Assembly (NCBI GenBank): GCA_013365325.1
Contig: JABVXV010000040.1
Span: 248,001-312,000 of the forward strand
Direction of reading: 5' to 3'
DNA from: Dipetalonema caudispina
Taxonomy: Eukaryota > Nematoda > Chromadorea > Rhabditida > Onchocercidae
Length of the DNA: 64,000 nt
In this document: piece by piece, positions 24,648-37,632 of the stretch
Layout: each line of letters begins with the position of its first letter
How positions within the stretch are numbered: position 1 is the first letter of the stretch
Notes under the pieces: model-generated
Databases searched by the model: none
The model's input: the letters and a program-made list of their open reading frames with translations, nothing else
What the model was told of the DNA's origin: nothing
Position numbers and translations under genes: made by a program

Positions 24648-26289
24648 ATACATCTTCTTTACAAGTTAGTGATTGTAAATTCTTGAATCCAGAATTTGTT
24701 TGGTTTAATGCAGCTGTATTTGTCTTGTTTCTCTGTTAGAGAAATGAATAACCAACTTTCACCGTCTAAAAATATTGGTGGTTTAAAACAATTTTTGTTT
24801 TGGATTGGATCCCATATTTCATTGGAAAGTAGTTTATCATTTCAGGGATGTTAGAACGAATTATCAGTTTTACCGCATTAAGCCTTAATTTATGTTACTT
24901 GCTGTGATGTTTTTTCGATTGAATTTAACTACGTTGTTCTCTTCCCGCAAAAAGAATGATCCTTTTGTTGCTGTGTCATTCTTTAAAACTAGTTTGTGCT
25001 TCACATTATGCATCGCAAGTATTTAAATTTAATTACTTCTTAAACTTAAAATTGTGTACCATATAACAGTGTGAATTCTTTCGTTCCTCCTGGCGCATGC
25101 GAGATTGTCCTGAGTTTGAAAAAATCGCTTTTGTCAGTAAGCTTTTACTAAACTCGTAATGTTAGTGTTGTCATCGATCTGACTGAATAACATTAAATCA
25201 ATGATTACGGATTATTTCAGTGATTAGTTCTTAGCGGAAAAAAAGAATTTCAGTTGTCGAATGGCCTGTTTGAGTTATCCAGAAATGTTGTCAAATGTTG
25301 CGTTTTAAGATACGGTTTTTAACAAACTAAAATTGTGGTTGTTTTTAACGTGACATTTGAAAATATTATCGCCTCTCAAACATTATGCTGTGCACAGATT
25401 TCTTCTCAAGGCTATTGCTGCTTTAAAAATTCTCTACTTTATATTTCAAGCTTCCAAGAATCAGTTTCTGAACTAACATTTAACTGGGATTTAAACTTTT
25501 TGGGAAATAACATCATGCTTGAATGTTTTCAGAAGTAATGGAAATGGTAAAGGATAAGAACCATAGCTCTCTGCACTGGCCGTTAGTTTGGCCATATACC
25601 TAATCATCAGAAACTGATATCTTTGCTGATTGCTTGCTTTTTTGTACTTCTTATATATTGTAAATTTGTATAATTTTGATAAAATTGTTAAATAAATTTG
25701 TGTATTCATAGAGAAAGTTGCATCCTCCACATATTTGATTCTATGAAGCTTCATAGATTATTAAAGCAAAATCTGAAAAGGGAGGAGTAATATCTCTCGC
25801 TAATTCAGATTTAAAAAAGTTTTTAACAAGAGATCTGCTGAACCCTTAGCAGCGTTCACAGTGCACATGATATATATATATAATTATAAAATTACTTGTA
25901 ACAAATCCACAATTTCATAGACATGCAATTTTTTTCCTATTATCTGATATGCATTGCAAGCATTTTGCGATGCCGTGAGTTATTTATTTGTAAAATATGC
26001 TGTAAATGATATTTGTAGTAATAATTAAATATTTCATAAGTAGTAATATCGCAGTGAAAATATTACGAAGAGGAATATTCGTTTTTCTCTAACCTTTATA
26101 TTTAATTGAAATTTTGTTAGTTAATATGTAGCTTGTTTTCGTAGTTGAATGATTTCTAACATTGATCTGTGATACAGACATAGAGGCTGTGTTATTTGAA
26201 CCCATTCATTTCAAGTACGATGAGTGAGCTTCTCATTTCTGACCAGTCTGTCAATAGTAGTGATAAGTACATGATAATGATCAGAAATT

Positions 26290-26299
26290 GGGTGTGTTT

Positions 26300-26333
<34 letters not shown>

Positions 26334-26352
26334 CTGTGTCTGTATGTGTGTG
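26290..26352. repeat. TG dinucleotide microsatellite
   Basis: Long TG run with a few TC and TA interruptions. A second TG block of about 22 bases follows at 26419-26440. Open frames through this region on both strands are products of the repeat. Confidence 0.95.
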
Positions 26353-26418
26353 TTATGAATCCATATCGGACTTCAGTTTGCATCCATGGGTGTGATACCT
26401 GTTGCCATGTTCCATTAC

Positions 26419-26440
26419 ATGTGTGTGTGTGTGTGTGTAT
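26419..26440. repeat. Second TG microsatellite block
   Basis: Uninterrupted TG repeat about 65 bases after the first TG block. The two are probably one expanded locus separated by unique sequence. Confidence 0.9.
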
Positions 26441-27510
26441 GTTCTCGGATGGTGTTGTTATTATCCTAATTTTAAGTTTCCATTTTCTTTCTCTCCTCCG
26501 ATATCCTCTTAGAAACAGTGAGGTATCATCTATCTTAAGATTAAATGGACGGTGATTGCAACAGCAAATGAAACAGTAATATGAGCATGTGGATAGCATA
26601 TGCTGTAGTTGACCTTTAACCCTCCTTTTAGAATAGTGATATTTGCAAGTATTAATTGATGAAGTTGGTCCGATGTGATAAACTGCTGTTTAGTGGTGTT
26701 TTGAACTTAATGGTAGCTAGTAATGACCAGTGCTATCCGTTGACTTACTAAAGTGACTGGATTTATCGATCAGAATGAAGAATTCTTAGATATGGCTATG
26801 TAGGATGGATGCTTCACTGTCGTGTTATGCTGCTATGCATCTCATCAGGTTCCAGATCTCCCTATTCACTGTTGTCATTTGAAATTTTATGTCAAAGATC
26901 GACTTTCTCGACCTGATATTGTGACACGTGGTACTACCCGTCTCAATCAATTTTACTTCCATTTAATCGATATTGCTATGTTTAACAATGGTTTCTCATC
27001 AGGATAGGCATTAACTTTTTTTTTTTGTTTTTGTTTTAGAAAGATATAAAATAGAATTTAATTGCCTACTGGACAGTTATTTTTATCATAACAGTGAATA
27101 GGAATTGGTGGTTGAAGCAGAGAGTGGCAAGAACAGTGTAGTGATTGTGGCCCTTACTGCAGCATATCTATAGAATTCAGTGAGAAGTTATTTATTTCTT
27201 GAGTGGAATATTGTTATCGATTTTTGCTTTCAGTCACAATTCTTTCTGGATAAATCATTTATTATCTTTGATTACATTAATTTCAATGAGATAAGCCCAG
27301 TACAGCGATTCAACTTTCTTTTTTTTCTTTTTTCAACAGATCAGGATAACTCAGTCACCAAGAAAATGGTACTGCATGTGGTACTGTTTGGGTAATTGTT
27401 TGCTTTGCTCAATTGCCATTTCGTGAAGTATATTTCTGCAAATGCTATTACAATATTTAGGACAAAATTTAACATACTCTGATTTTAATCAAAATTTTGC
27501 AGACTTGACA

Positions 27511-30500
27511 ATGACCTATACGGAAGCGGATATTCCACTGCGAGCCCCACGATTGCTACAACTCTCTGCAAATGTTGTTGCTGCACATTCCAGTACGCTT
27601 TTAGCGCATCCAAAATCTACTACTACAAATGAACGTAGCGATCAGAATCACGCACAGCAACAACACCAGCAAGAGCAACAAAATGTTAGCAATGATACGG
27701 CTGCTGTGTTTCAACTTCCTTTGCCAGCAAGTACCGCTGTTTTTGGTTCTTTGCGGGAGCAGTGGATTAAAACAGTATGCAATTTTTGTCATGTCATTCT
27801 TCCTAAAAGATTTAATTTATCATTTCACACTCAAGTATTCAATTCGATGAACTTACGTTCAAAATTAAATTTTAAATTCAGTTTAACGCCATACTAATAG
27901 CATAATTACAAGAAATTTTTTGTTTTGCTAATTGATAATAATCTTGCTTTTAGATATAACTCATTCCATATGTTATCCTTACATTCTTTGTGAATTTTGT
28001 TATTATCTCACTTTTTTTTTAGGGTGTTACGCCAACTGCTGCCTTAGAACAGTTCACAGAAGCAGCACGTTTGCCATTGGATAGTTTACCATTATCACGT
28101 GCTCATCTGACTGATCGTCTGTTAGCCAATTTAGTGGCAGCACACCGTGAACGCTTAACGTCTCTTGATATATCTGATACACAGGTTGGATGTTTTGCAG
28201 TTTGGTTTGCAAATTTCGTCGAAACATTCAATATGCTGAGTAAAATGTAACAGGGATGACATTAGACTATCTTTGAAGTAGCGTGGAGAAGGAAAAATAT
28301 ATGATGTTTTTAGATCAAGGAAGATAGCTGATTACTAAGGTCATTAGTTTAAAAGTACCTTGTATTATGCAATGGTCGTTCTATCAAGGTTCCACTCCCA
28401 TTTGTTTGCTGGTTAATCTTATTTATTCACTTATTAGACAAGTAACTGAAATGAATTGTATGTTTCAGGGAATTGTTGGTCATGAATTTAATAGGGTATT
28501 AGAAGAAAAGTCGGTGTACTTAGACCAACTTACATCGTTATCCATGACTTCATTTGAAATCCTTCGTATTCCGATGGTTATTGTTCCTCCTCGTAAAACT
28601 GGTGTTAGTTATTCGACAAGTGGCTCATGCGGCACGTTACCAATACTATCCGAAGAAGATCTTGTCGGTTCCAGTATTGATATAAATATCGATCATTACA
28701 TGGATACTTCAGATAATGGCCCAACATCCGCATCGAAGTAGACTTTATTTCATCTTTGGACATGTTGATGTTTCTGTTTAATCTTCGTTTTATTTTAGAA
28801 TCTCTGGGTTAAATTTTATTCTCACATAAGGAAACAGAGAAGACGGTGGGAATTTTTCTTGCAAATAGTTTTTCGAAAATAATATATAGGCTTTGTAATT
28901 TAGAACTGAATTTTATAATCCTCTTTATTAAACATCGTGAAAACTTTTTCAGTTGCCGGTCCAATTCCGAAAATAGCGAAATGACGGAGACACCCACACC
29001 TAGTCCTACTATAGCAATACCGGCGTTCACATCACGCTGTCCAAATATTCGTTCATTGACCCTTCATCGGGTTTGTATTCGATCGTATCTTTTCTCATTT
29101 TTTCTAATCTGAAGTATAGACGTCTGTGATTTTCTAAATTTCAAAGAGGTTTATGTTGCGTAAATCTTTTGGTCACTTATTCGCTTCGCCTATAGTAATT
29201 CTTATTGTTAATTTCGTTACCAAACAGAGGTGTTTGATCGTTATCTATTTTGTTCTAGTAAACATCTCTCCTTTCCATTGAAAAAATGATCTGACTATCC
29301 GAGTTTCTAGGCAATTTGTAATGGGAAGTATAAGATACAGTTTCAAATATTTTCTCAATGCTTGATCAAAATTATTATCTTCAGAAACGCAGTCACTGTG
29401 AAAATGATGAATCAGTAAATGAATTTTTGAATCGTGTTTTATCACCACTGAAAAAGTTGGAGCGTTTGGACCTTTCCTATTGGCAACGAGTCGATGATTT
29501 ACACTGTTTACATCCTCATTCACTTTCAACACTTATTCTCTACGATGTGCCGGATCTTTATCGTGCTATGGACACTATTGTACAAATTACTACTCTTAAG
29601 TAAGTTTCCGAACATCTTTAGTCTCTACGTAGCATCCCACATCTGTTCTTGCTTTCGAATTATATTCTTGATAATATTATTAGTTGCAGTAGATTTCTTT
29701 CTCTAATTAGAATCTCTGGTTAATAGCCATGATTATTATATGCTGATATATATCATATATATGTTAGATGTCCCTTGATGTAAACCCTTGAACCAATTGT
29801 CTACCTGACTTTTAGAAAGAACCAGAATGCTAGCTACGAGTTCTTAACTGAGTAGGATTTTAATCAATTGAGTTTGGCTTAAAATAGTTTCGTGGAGACT
29901 GTATGCACACTTACATCAGTAAGCTTACAAACTTTGATGTTTTACAGATTTATTATCGCAGTAACCAACATAGTAATCAATGGATTTTTACTTTCAGATT
30001 TTTAGATTTATCGCAAAGTACAAAAGAAACGGGTACATATCCACGCCCAGTAACAGCCCTCCACAGAATTGTTACGTGTTTAAGGTCACTCACTCACTTG
30101 GATATTTCATCAACCAATCTTGCTTCACAACCGTCCACTTATGATCGGCCAGTGAAAGGGTAAAATACTCATTTTTATAACCAGAAAATATAAAGGGAAT
30201 GTTTAATTTTCCAGAAAATATATAACTGTTTTATGAGTTACAGAGCGACATCTGTCAGATCGGATATCTATGGTCTTCGTTGTTTGGGAGCACCTTTAGA
30301 ATATTTGGGCTTGTTTAATTGTGACAGTGCTTCTCATTTCGCTGAAATACCGGCAAAGAATGTGAGTTTCCTTTTTTAAGGAAATTATTTTCAGGATGTG
30401 CAGATTTTTATCATCAGATGCACTTCTTTGTCAACCAGTTCACTTTTGTATAGTCATTAGCATGGTTGATCAATCGCAGTTATTAGTTCTGATTATCTGC

Positions 30501-33500
30501 GAAGTAATCATTTGCATAAGAATGGAATGCTTTAGATTGCTGGTGACAAAGATGAAAAACAAATTTTGCTCGCGCTTCGAATGTATAGTCAACGGGCTGG
30601 TTTACTGCAAGCAGTTCTAAATGAAAGTTATCAACTTTATAGATTTGGACATAACTTAGTAAGTGTTTTATTTATTTTAAGTTTGGAGAGGTTTTTAGAT
30701 TTTCAGGACTTGAAATTTCTGTCAAATAAAGAGAGGTTAAGGAGAAAAAAGACGTGGATCTAAAGCATTATTTTCCCTTCCGAAAAGGAACCAAATTTAA
30801 GGGGTAAAAGAGAAGGAGGACTATTTTATTCGGAATTCTTGTTCTCATGTTCATATTTGAGAAAAACTTACATATTCTTTATATTTTTGTAGAACCGACA
30901 CACCGAAGCTCTGCATCTTGTTTTGGGTGCTATGCAACGTCATCTAGAGGACAGTACACTACAAATCGCTGGGTCAGCCTCATTGTTTTACATAATTCGC
31001 AAAGTGAGTATGAATCGTGATACAAAACGAATGGTTGTCACCGCACTGCTGGATGGAATGGATGCACACATGGAAGAACAGGTGAGTTGAAAAGAGTTTT
31101 TTCAAATCATAATTTTAATAGATGACTAATCATTGTTCTATAGTACCGCAAATCTTGAATGGTTAGTTTGGTGAATTGGAATTAATCATTTTCAGAATAG
31201 TATTGTTTTTTCAGGTAATGGTTCGGAATTGTTGTTTATCCCTTTGCCAATTCGAAATACCGCTGGAAATTCTTTTCGATTATGGTCGTGTAGCCCGTTT
31301 GCTTGTTGCTGTATTACAGCATCACAATAGTGATCACTTAACTCAACGTATTGTAGTTTTTTTATTAAATTCAATGGCATGCCATGTGGAAGGGGAGCAG
31401 AAAGTACAGGTCGGCAACATTGGTGCCATTGAAGTAAGTGTTTCTAAAACTTTTCTTGCTCTTGCGTGAAGCCATGTTACAAGTGCTTGATATTAATTTA
31501 AATTTCGGCAGTTTTAATTCACGATTCCATTTTCCTGTTAATAATCGATAAAGGAAATTAATAATTTTACTATTTAATGTTTTCAGATTATTCTGGAACA
31601 AATTCGTAGAAAACACGCAGCCAGCATTTGCGATGATGTCATGGAAGTGGGATGGAGTTTTCTGTGGAACATCACCGGTTATTTTTTATTTTTTCGGAAT
31701 ACTAAAATCTTAAATATTAGCAATGCATGGGAACTAATTGCGATAGCTAATGAATCTTTGCACGTTAATTACTTCAAGTCTTTAATTAAAAATCTTAAAC
31801 ATAAACCTTTCCTAGCTATATTTGAGGTGTTGACTCAGCCACTAAGAAGAAATATAGATATAACACTAATAATCCTGCAACCCCTTGTTTGTTTAAAGAT
31901 TTACTGGTTTGTTTGTTTAAGATATTACTATCCATTAGTTAGAAAATAACGAACTTTAATGATTAATTAGATTATTTCACAGATGAAACACCAGTTAACT
32001 GCGAGCGCTTTCTCAATGCTGATGGTCTTCGTTTATTTCATCAGTGTTATCAGCAGTTTCAAAACGAAACAGAACTTGTTCGTAATATGATGGGTTTGAT
32101 TGGGAATATTGCTGAAGTAGAACAACTCCGTGCACAGCTTATGCTTGATGATTATATCAATATTTTTTGGTAAGAATAGAAATATTTGGCTCTTTTAATC
32201 GTGAATTACATGATAAATCTATACAATTTTTTTTTTCCTCCCATTTATTTTAACTAAAAGATTGTTTAATAGTAACGTATATTATTGAAGAAATGCAATT
32301 CAAGTATTAAATATTTCTCAGATTCTCATCTTCAGTGCTCTATTGACAATGTTAGTTGATGGCATTGAGATTAGTTACAACAGTGCCGGAGTACTTGCAC
32401 ATATGGTTAGTGATGGGGAAGCAGCGTGGTCAAAAGTGAGTGTATCACGTGCATTTGTTATGGATAAAATTATCAAGGTATGGTTATCCATTTTTTCTTC
32501 ATAAAGGTTAGGTAAATTACTGCTTACGATCATTTTAAATTAAATGAGTTGATATTCTGAAATCAATCAGGAAGTATTTTAAATGCCATATATATAGAAT
32601 ATTATCTTCTGTATGCATAACATAATTGCTTAACATTGCAATGACTCTTAAAGTAATTCAAATATCAGAAAGTTCTGATGCGATTCATTATGAATGAATG
32701 CTTTTTAGGCCACCAATACTTGGGATTTGGAAGCGAAGCGGTTCATAAATTATCGGTCATTCAAGCCGATTTTGAGGCTCATACCAATGTTCGATGCTCC
32801 AGCAAGCCAACATTGGGCAATTTGGGCACTCGCCAACCTCACATCAACCGATAGTGAATTTTCCCTCTCGATCGTCTACTTTTATTTTCATAACTAAGAT
32901 TTCGCATAGCAAAAATAAGCCTCTGTTACTGAAGAAAGGATTAGATTCAAATTTCATCTAATAAGCTCGTAATTATTTATCGTCACTCTGCTGCTCTATC
33001 ACCGTGCCGCCAGTTACAAATGTAATTTGTTCTCTTACGATATCTTCATGTTCTCCTGTCAAATGAGCAGTTGTGCAAAATCTGACTGTTTTTTGCAGGA
33101 GATAAATACTGTGCCTATGTACTTCACGAGGGCGGTATTCCTTTGCTGCAGCAGGTCGCCAGTGACGAACGGTCTTCGGACAAAATGCGCAGCTTGGCTA
33201 ACATTGTTTTGAAAAATATCACCGAATGGTTAGTTCATATTTAAAAGGTGCCTAGTCCTGTATCATTCTCCTTCATTTCTCTGTCACATTTTATTAATGC
33301 TTATGGTATTCCAAAGAATATAAAGAAAAAATTATCAACGACTCATTGTTGATAAACATAGATCTGTGTAACTTCATCCCTTTTCATTTTTAATTACTCT
33401 TAACTGGCTTAATCTAAATTCACTGTTAGATATTGTTGCTAACTGCAGAAAATTTAAACCCCATAAATCTTCTCAAGACAGAGTAAGATATTGCTGAAAA

Positions 33501-33671
33501 TTCTTAGTGTCCTCTTTTATTTCTTCCGAGAAGACTTACTCATTTCAAACTACTGATACGTTGTTTTTAAATTTGATGATTAAGGAAAAGCAAAGCAGGT
33601 TGAAAGTGATGGATTTATATTTTAGGGAACGCTCCAAGCACACACCGCCATCGAGCATGTTGTCATCATAA
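27511..33671 (+). CDS. zer-1: ZER1/ZYG11-family CUL2 ubiquitin-ligase substrate receptor
   Basis: ZER1 and ZYG11B are leucine-rich-repeat plus armadillo-like receptors that bring substrates, notably N-terminal glycine degrons in human, to CUL2 ligases. Exons: 27511-27774, 28023-28184, 28469-28737, 28953-29070, 29385-29599, 29998-30159, 30244-30361, 30536-30658, 30893-31081, 31215-31433, 31587-31677, 31983-32169, 32336-32477, 32709-32853, 33099-33228, 33626-33671, giving 859 aa with all phases agreeing. The LRR part contains RLTSLDIS, LERLDLSYW and SLTHLDISSTNLAS. The ARM part matches human ZER1 closely: VMVRNCCLSLCQFEIPLEI, VMEVGWSFLWNITDETPVNC, RNMMGLIGNIAEVEQLR, INYRSFKPILRLIP and SQHWAIWALANL. 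It is longer than human ZER1 because of an N-terminal Gln/His-rich insert and a Ser/Thr/Pro linker. An in-frame exon upstream of 27511 is possible. Confidence 0.9.
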
Positions 33672-35700
33672 TTGCATTTACTTTTTTGGAAAGCGTTTAA
33701 TTTCGAAGTATAGGATGTATCACCATGATAGTCGCTTTGGTCTATGTATAGTACAAAAGTTTGCTGAAAAATAATGCTTTTTTTAATGCTTATACTTTAC
33801 AGTTGTATTTATGGATCATCATTTGTCTTATTTTCACTGAGAATTTGTAGTGCTCGTTTTAAGTAGCGCACTATATTTTTGCAAATATTAAAACCTCTGG
33901 AAAACGAGATTCGTTAGTAGATATTATTCTATCCTTTGTGTAATTTATATGTATTTTAATTATTGCACAAAATATTGCCACCAAAACAACTGTATTAACT
34001 TTTTACTTTTAAGATTTTATGGTACGAAGTAAGGTAAAATTGGAGTTTTATTACGATTTTCATGGATTTTATAGCTTACACTTTCAGAAAGTAAGAAAGA
34101 AAGTTTGAGGGAAAGCAAAGAGAGTGCGGTTGGATCTGATGGTTTCCTTATACCTTAATTTAATTTTGCGTAACTTCGAGAAACGTTTTTCTTTTTTCTA
34201 AGTTTGGCACATTTGTAGTATTCTAATTTGAAAATAGATTTTAAAAACCTATTTGAACTACAGATTGCAGGTGGGTTTCCGTCTCGTATTTTCTCGTATG
34301 CATATGACTCCAACATATTTAATATGCTTGGGGATATAAAAAATTCCGTAACTTCTCTTTTTCATATTTCTTCAAATTTATTATAAATGTACTTTTCCAA
34401 AGAGTAGCAAAATTATCTGTCATCTATGCCACTCTCTATCCTTTTATCTTAAATAAATTGGAACTGTTTTTCGAGGAATGAATGATGCATAATACGATCT
34501 AGTAGGGAAAATTAAAATTTTATCGAAATGGTAATCAGTTCATATGTAAACAAGAGTGTGAAAAGTCGAAAGTCGTCTAGTTCCTTCCTCGATTCGATTT
34601 TATTGATGAGGGATGGTAAATGCTGATTTTTGTCTTTGACTTCGTCTTGTTGGCAGGTATTATTTGTCTTGGGTATTGTTCGATCATTGTGATTCTTGCA
34701 GAACTGTATATTTAAATTTTGGAATTTTATTTTGTAAAAAGTTACCTTGAAAGGAAGAAGTGATGCTCTTTTTCATTTGTATATAAACTAATCACTCTGA
34801 GTGTGTTTTCAATGTCTTGGAACTTTTCATTTGCTTCTGTCTCATTGAAAAAAACAATTGGTATGTAATCAGCTGTATTTGTTTAGATGATTGCTTGCCA
34901 AATAAAATACTATTCATAAAATGAAAAGGTTGAACATTTTGCGATTTTTCGTCAAATATTTTTCCTCAAACAAATATTCGGTTTACTAAGGCCTTAAAAG
35001 AAATTTCCTCTGCCTAGATTTTTCTCACTAGTTTGAGAATGTATGAGGGGTCAATCCTCGCTATCAAAGTTTTGACGCTTGTTGATTATTAATTTAAATC
35101 AAGGATTTATAAGTATTCTAGCGCTTTCACGCTATGCTATAAATGGCGAAGTGATGATATAGGAGCGTGGCGACAAACTTTTCGAGAGATACGAAATTTA
35201 AGTGAGAACTAGAGAACAATAAAGCTAAAGCAAATGAATTAGTATTATCCCAAGTACCAATAATAATTCCAGTTCTAAGTTAGACTTTTTTTGCTCGGTA
35301 CAACTATGATGTTGCTGCTAGAAGTATCTTATTATATTTATTTCCGATACCTCATGTCTACCGTTTGTTTCAGCTTTGTGGGAGTATATATCGTGAACTC
35401 GGTGAAACATTTTTCTTCACAACAATTTGCTGTTTTGCAATTTTTCATTACTGAAATTTAGTGAAGGTAAGAATCGGATTTAAATTTTCTTTGAGATTTT
35501 TAAAATCAGACTGATGGTCACCAATTTGAATTGCAAATAAAGTTACGAAAAAGTCTGTTTTGTAGGAAACAAAGTTAAAGTTGAGATAGTATTGGCTTGC
35601 AACTGCACCATGCAGTATTTAAATATGTGATAGTCGTATGTGGCATGCACTTCTGCTTTCGTATCTTTATTAAGTTCTATCGTTATCACATATTTAGGTG
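33672..35700. other. Intergenic, zer-1 to dpm-3
   Basis: Two kilobases with no supported exon. The distal part is the promoter side of dpm-3, ending in ATATTTAG at 35690-35697 just before the dpm-3 ATG. Confidence 0.5.
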
Positions 35701-35988
35701 ATGGTATCGCAACTTATTATCTACTCGTTGCACGTTACACCACTGATTGCTATTTGGGTTGCGTTACTGAACGACTGGTTACCATACACGCATAATTTTA
35801 CGAGGAAGTATTACGAACTTATTCTTTACCTCCCTGTTTACGCTATTATTTTACTTGGAATTTATGCTACATGTAACGTGTTCTATGGTGTTGCAACATT
35901 CAACGATTGTCCTGAGGCCCGAGAGGAGCTGAAAAAAGAAATCGATGATGCAAAGGAGGATCTGAGGAAGCGGAAAGTGATTCCGTAA
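35701..35988 (+). CDS. dpm-3: Dolichol-phosphate mannosyltransferase subunit 3
   Basis: DPM3 is the small ER membrane subunit that tethers the catalytic DPM1 through its C-terminal coiled coil. The complex makes dolichol-phosphate-mannose for N-glycans, GPI anchors and O-mannose. The protein is 95 aa in one exon, the usual size. Two hydrophobic segments are visible (about residues 6-24 and 42-64), then the diagnostic VATFNDCPEAREELKKEI (human VATFHDCEDAARELQSQI), then a charged helix ending RKRKVIP. The ATG at 35701 follows ATATTTAG plus GTG, a likely spliced-leader acceptor. A candidate AATAAA lies at 36478-36483. Confidence 0.93.
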   Translation: MVSQLIIYSLHVTPLIAIWVALLNDWLPYTHNFTRKYYELILYLPVYAIILLGIYATCNVFYGVATFNDCPEAREELKKEIDDAKEDLRKRKVIP

Positions 35989-37632
35989 AAGAATTTGAGT
36001 CATTTTACAACTGATGAAGATAAGCTGATAAAATTACTACGTGCGTTGAAAGTAATATAGTTGTATGTTACATTAGTTCGTTCATTGTAGAAATCTCATG
36101 GCCAATCCAGTTTAGCTTCAAGTTTTCTATTCATTGATGATTTACGTCGTAAGATCCAAAGTATGATATTTGTTTTCACTTCTTCGAGGGTTCGTCTATA
36201 TTCTTCGCTTTGCTGAATGCCTTTTGAAATTAATGCTTTTTTGTACTCGACACATGGCTCGATTAATGCATGATCAAAAAATTAGCGCTGTATAGACTTA
36301 AACAGCTCTTCTCTCTTATTTATTTCATTTGATCCATGTCCTATCTGCTGTAGAAGTTTTACTGTTCTTTTATACCAAGTAAATTTAATACGTACTATGA
36401 AACACTTGGCAATTGTTAATTTAAATTTAAAATTTCCTCTGTATCGTGTATGTTAAGTAAGACATAATTCAAAATCCAATAAATATCCTTGTTAATAACA
36501 ATAATCATATATCGTTGCATTCAGACTGTTTAATTTTCCCCATTTCTTTCCTTTCCTTTGCTTTAAACTTCATCTTTCTTTTTAAACAACTTAATGAAGA
36601 AATTTCGTCTTATAAGGATAGCAATAGCTTCTGTACATTGATTACAAATGTTAAATAAGTGCTTATTATTAATAAATTATTTTTTTCTAAATTTTATCTT
36701 GTACGTACTTGACCATTTTATCAACTCAAATCAATACTTCATATTTTTATGCATTTCAAATCAGTTCGAGTCAGTTAAATTCTAATAAAGTTTGTTGATC
36801 AAAATGTTTATGGGAGAAATTCTTGCGAACAATTTTACCCCAAAAGAGGATATACAGATTGATATGAAGTTTTGGATGGAAAATAAATTTGTATCTGCAT
36901 AACTGCTGAAAAGAATTGATTATCAACAATGGAAGACAATACGACGGCGTATATCAACTTTCCCGAATCTGATGTATGATAATAACTATTTTAATAAAAT
37001 AGCAAGACAAATTAAATTATTTATTATTTATACTAAAATTGAACAATATCTATGCTTATGAAATATTGGAAAGAAAGTTAACAATTGGCGCAAAAATGAA
37101 CATTAGAAAATAAAGCTGTGAATGGAAATTGTTTTTCAATTTGGTTCGCTTATTTCTTTTGTTGCCATTTGAAAAAAGAATATAAAATATATTATTATAA
37201 TATATTTAATTGAATCCATTCATATATACTACAAACATATGTATAACACAGACATGTACATATCAGATATAATAAAACAGGACACCCGTCTCACTTTTGC
37301 ATACACCACCAATGATGAGAAAGTGATTAACCAAATTATAGAGGCTTTGTAATGTGACCGATTGAGAGAGAGAGAGAGAAAAAAAAAAAAAAAAAGAACA
37401 TTTCCTGGTTGAATGAACATTTTATTTCAAAGATATTTTCAATTTTCACAATTTTAATTCACAAAAGAATTTTAAATAAATTCGAAATGCTAACAAGTCG
37501 GAAGAATAACCATAGGCTAATATTGCAGATTAGTTGCTTTATTCTAATTCATCTTCTAATCCTTTTTAAAGGAATTTTATCAATCAGTAATAGACTCATT
37601 CCGATATTTTTCAAACTTTTACGATGAAGATT
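35989..37632. other. Intergenic between convergent dpm-3 and cuticlin genes
   Basis: AT-rich sequence between two gene 3' ends. It contains AATAAA at 36478-36483 (dpm-3 side) and a GA/poly-A tract at 37363-37395. A TTTATT at about 37539 is an AATAAA on the minus strand for the cuticlin. No exon seen. Confidence 0.55.
37363..37395. repeat. GA repeat followed by poly-A
   Basis: GAGAGA run followed by about 16 consecutive A residues. Simple sequence downstream of the cuticlin stop codon. Confidence 0.85.

Larger units (their letters stand above)
24648..27510. other. Intergenic, TMEM245 homologue to zer-1
   Basis: About 2.9 kb without a supportable exon. It includes TG-rich microsatellites at 26290-26440. 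A stretch at 27340-27394 preceded by TTTTTTCAACAG could be an untranslated or short 5' exon of the next gene, but I cannot prove it. Confidence 0.45.

Noticed and set aside
26192..26599. Open frames of 119-135 codons on both strands
   Set aside because: They are generated by the TG/CA microsatellites and give Cys-Val or His-Thr runs only.
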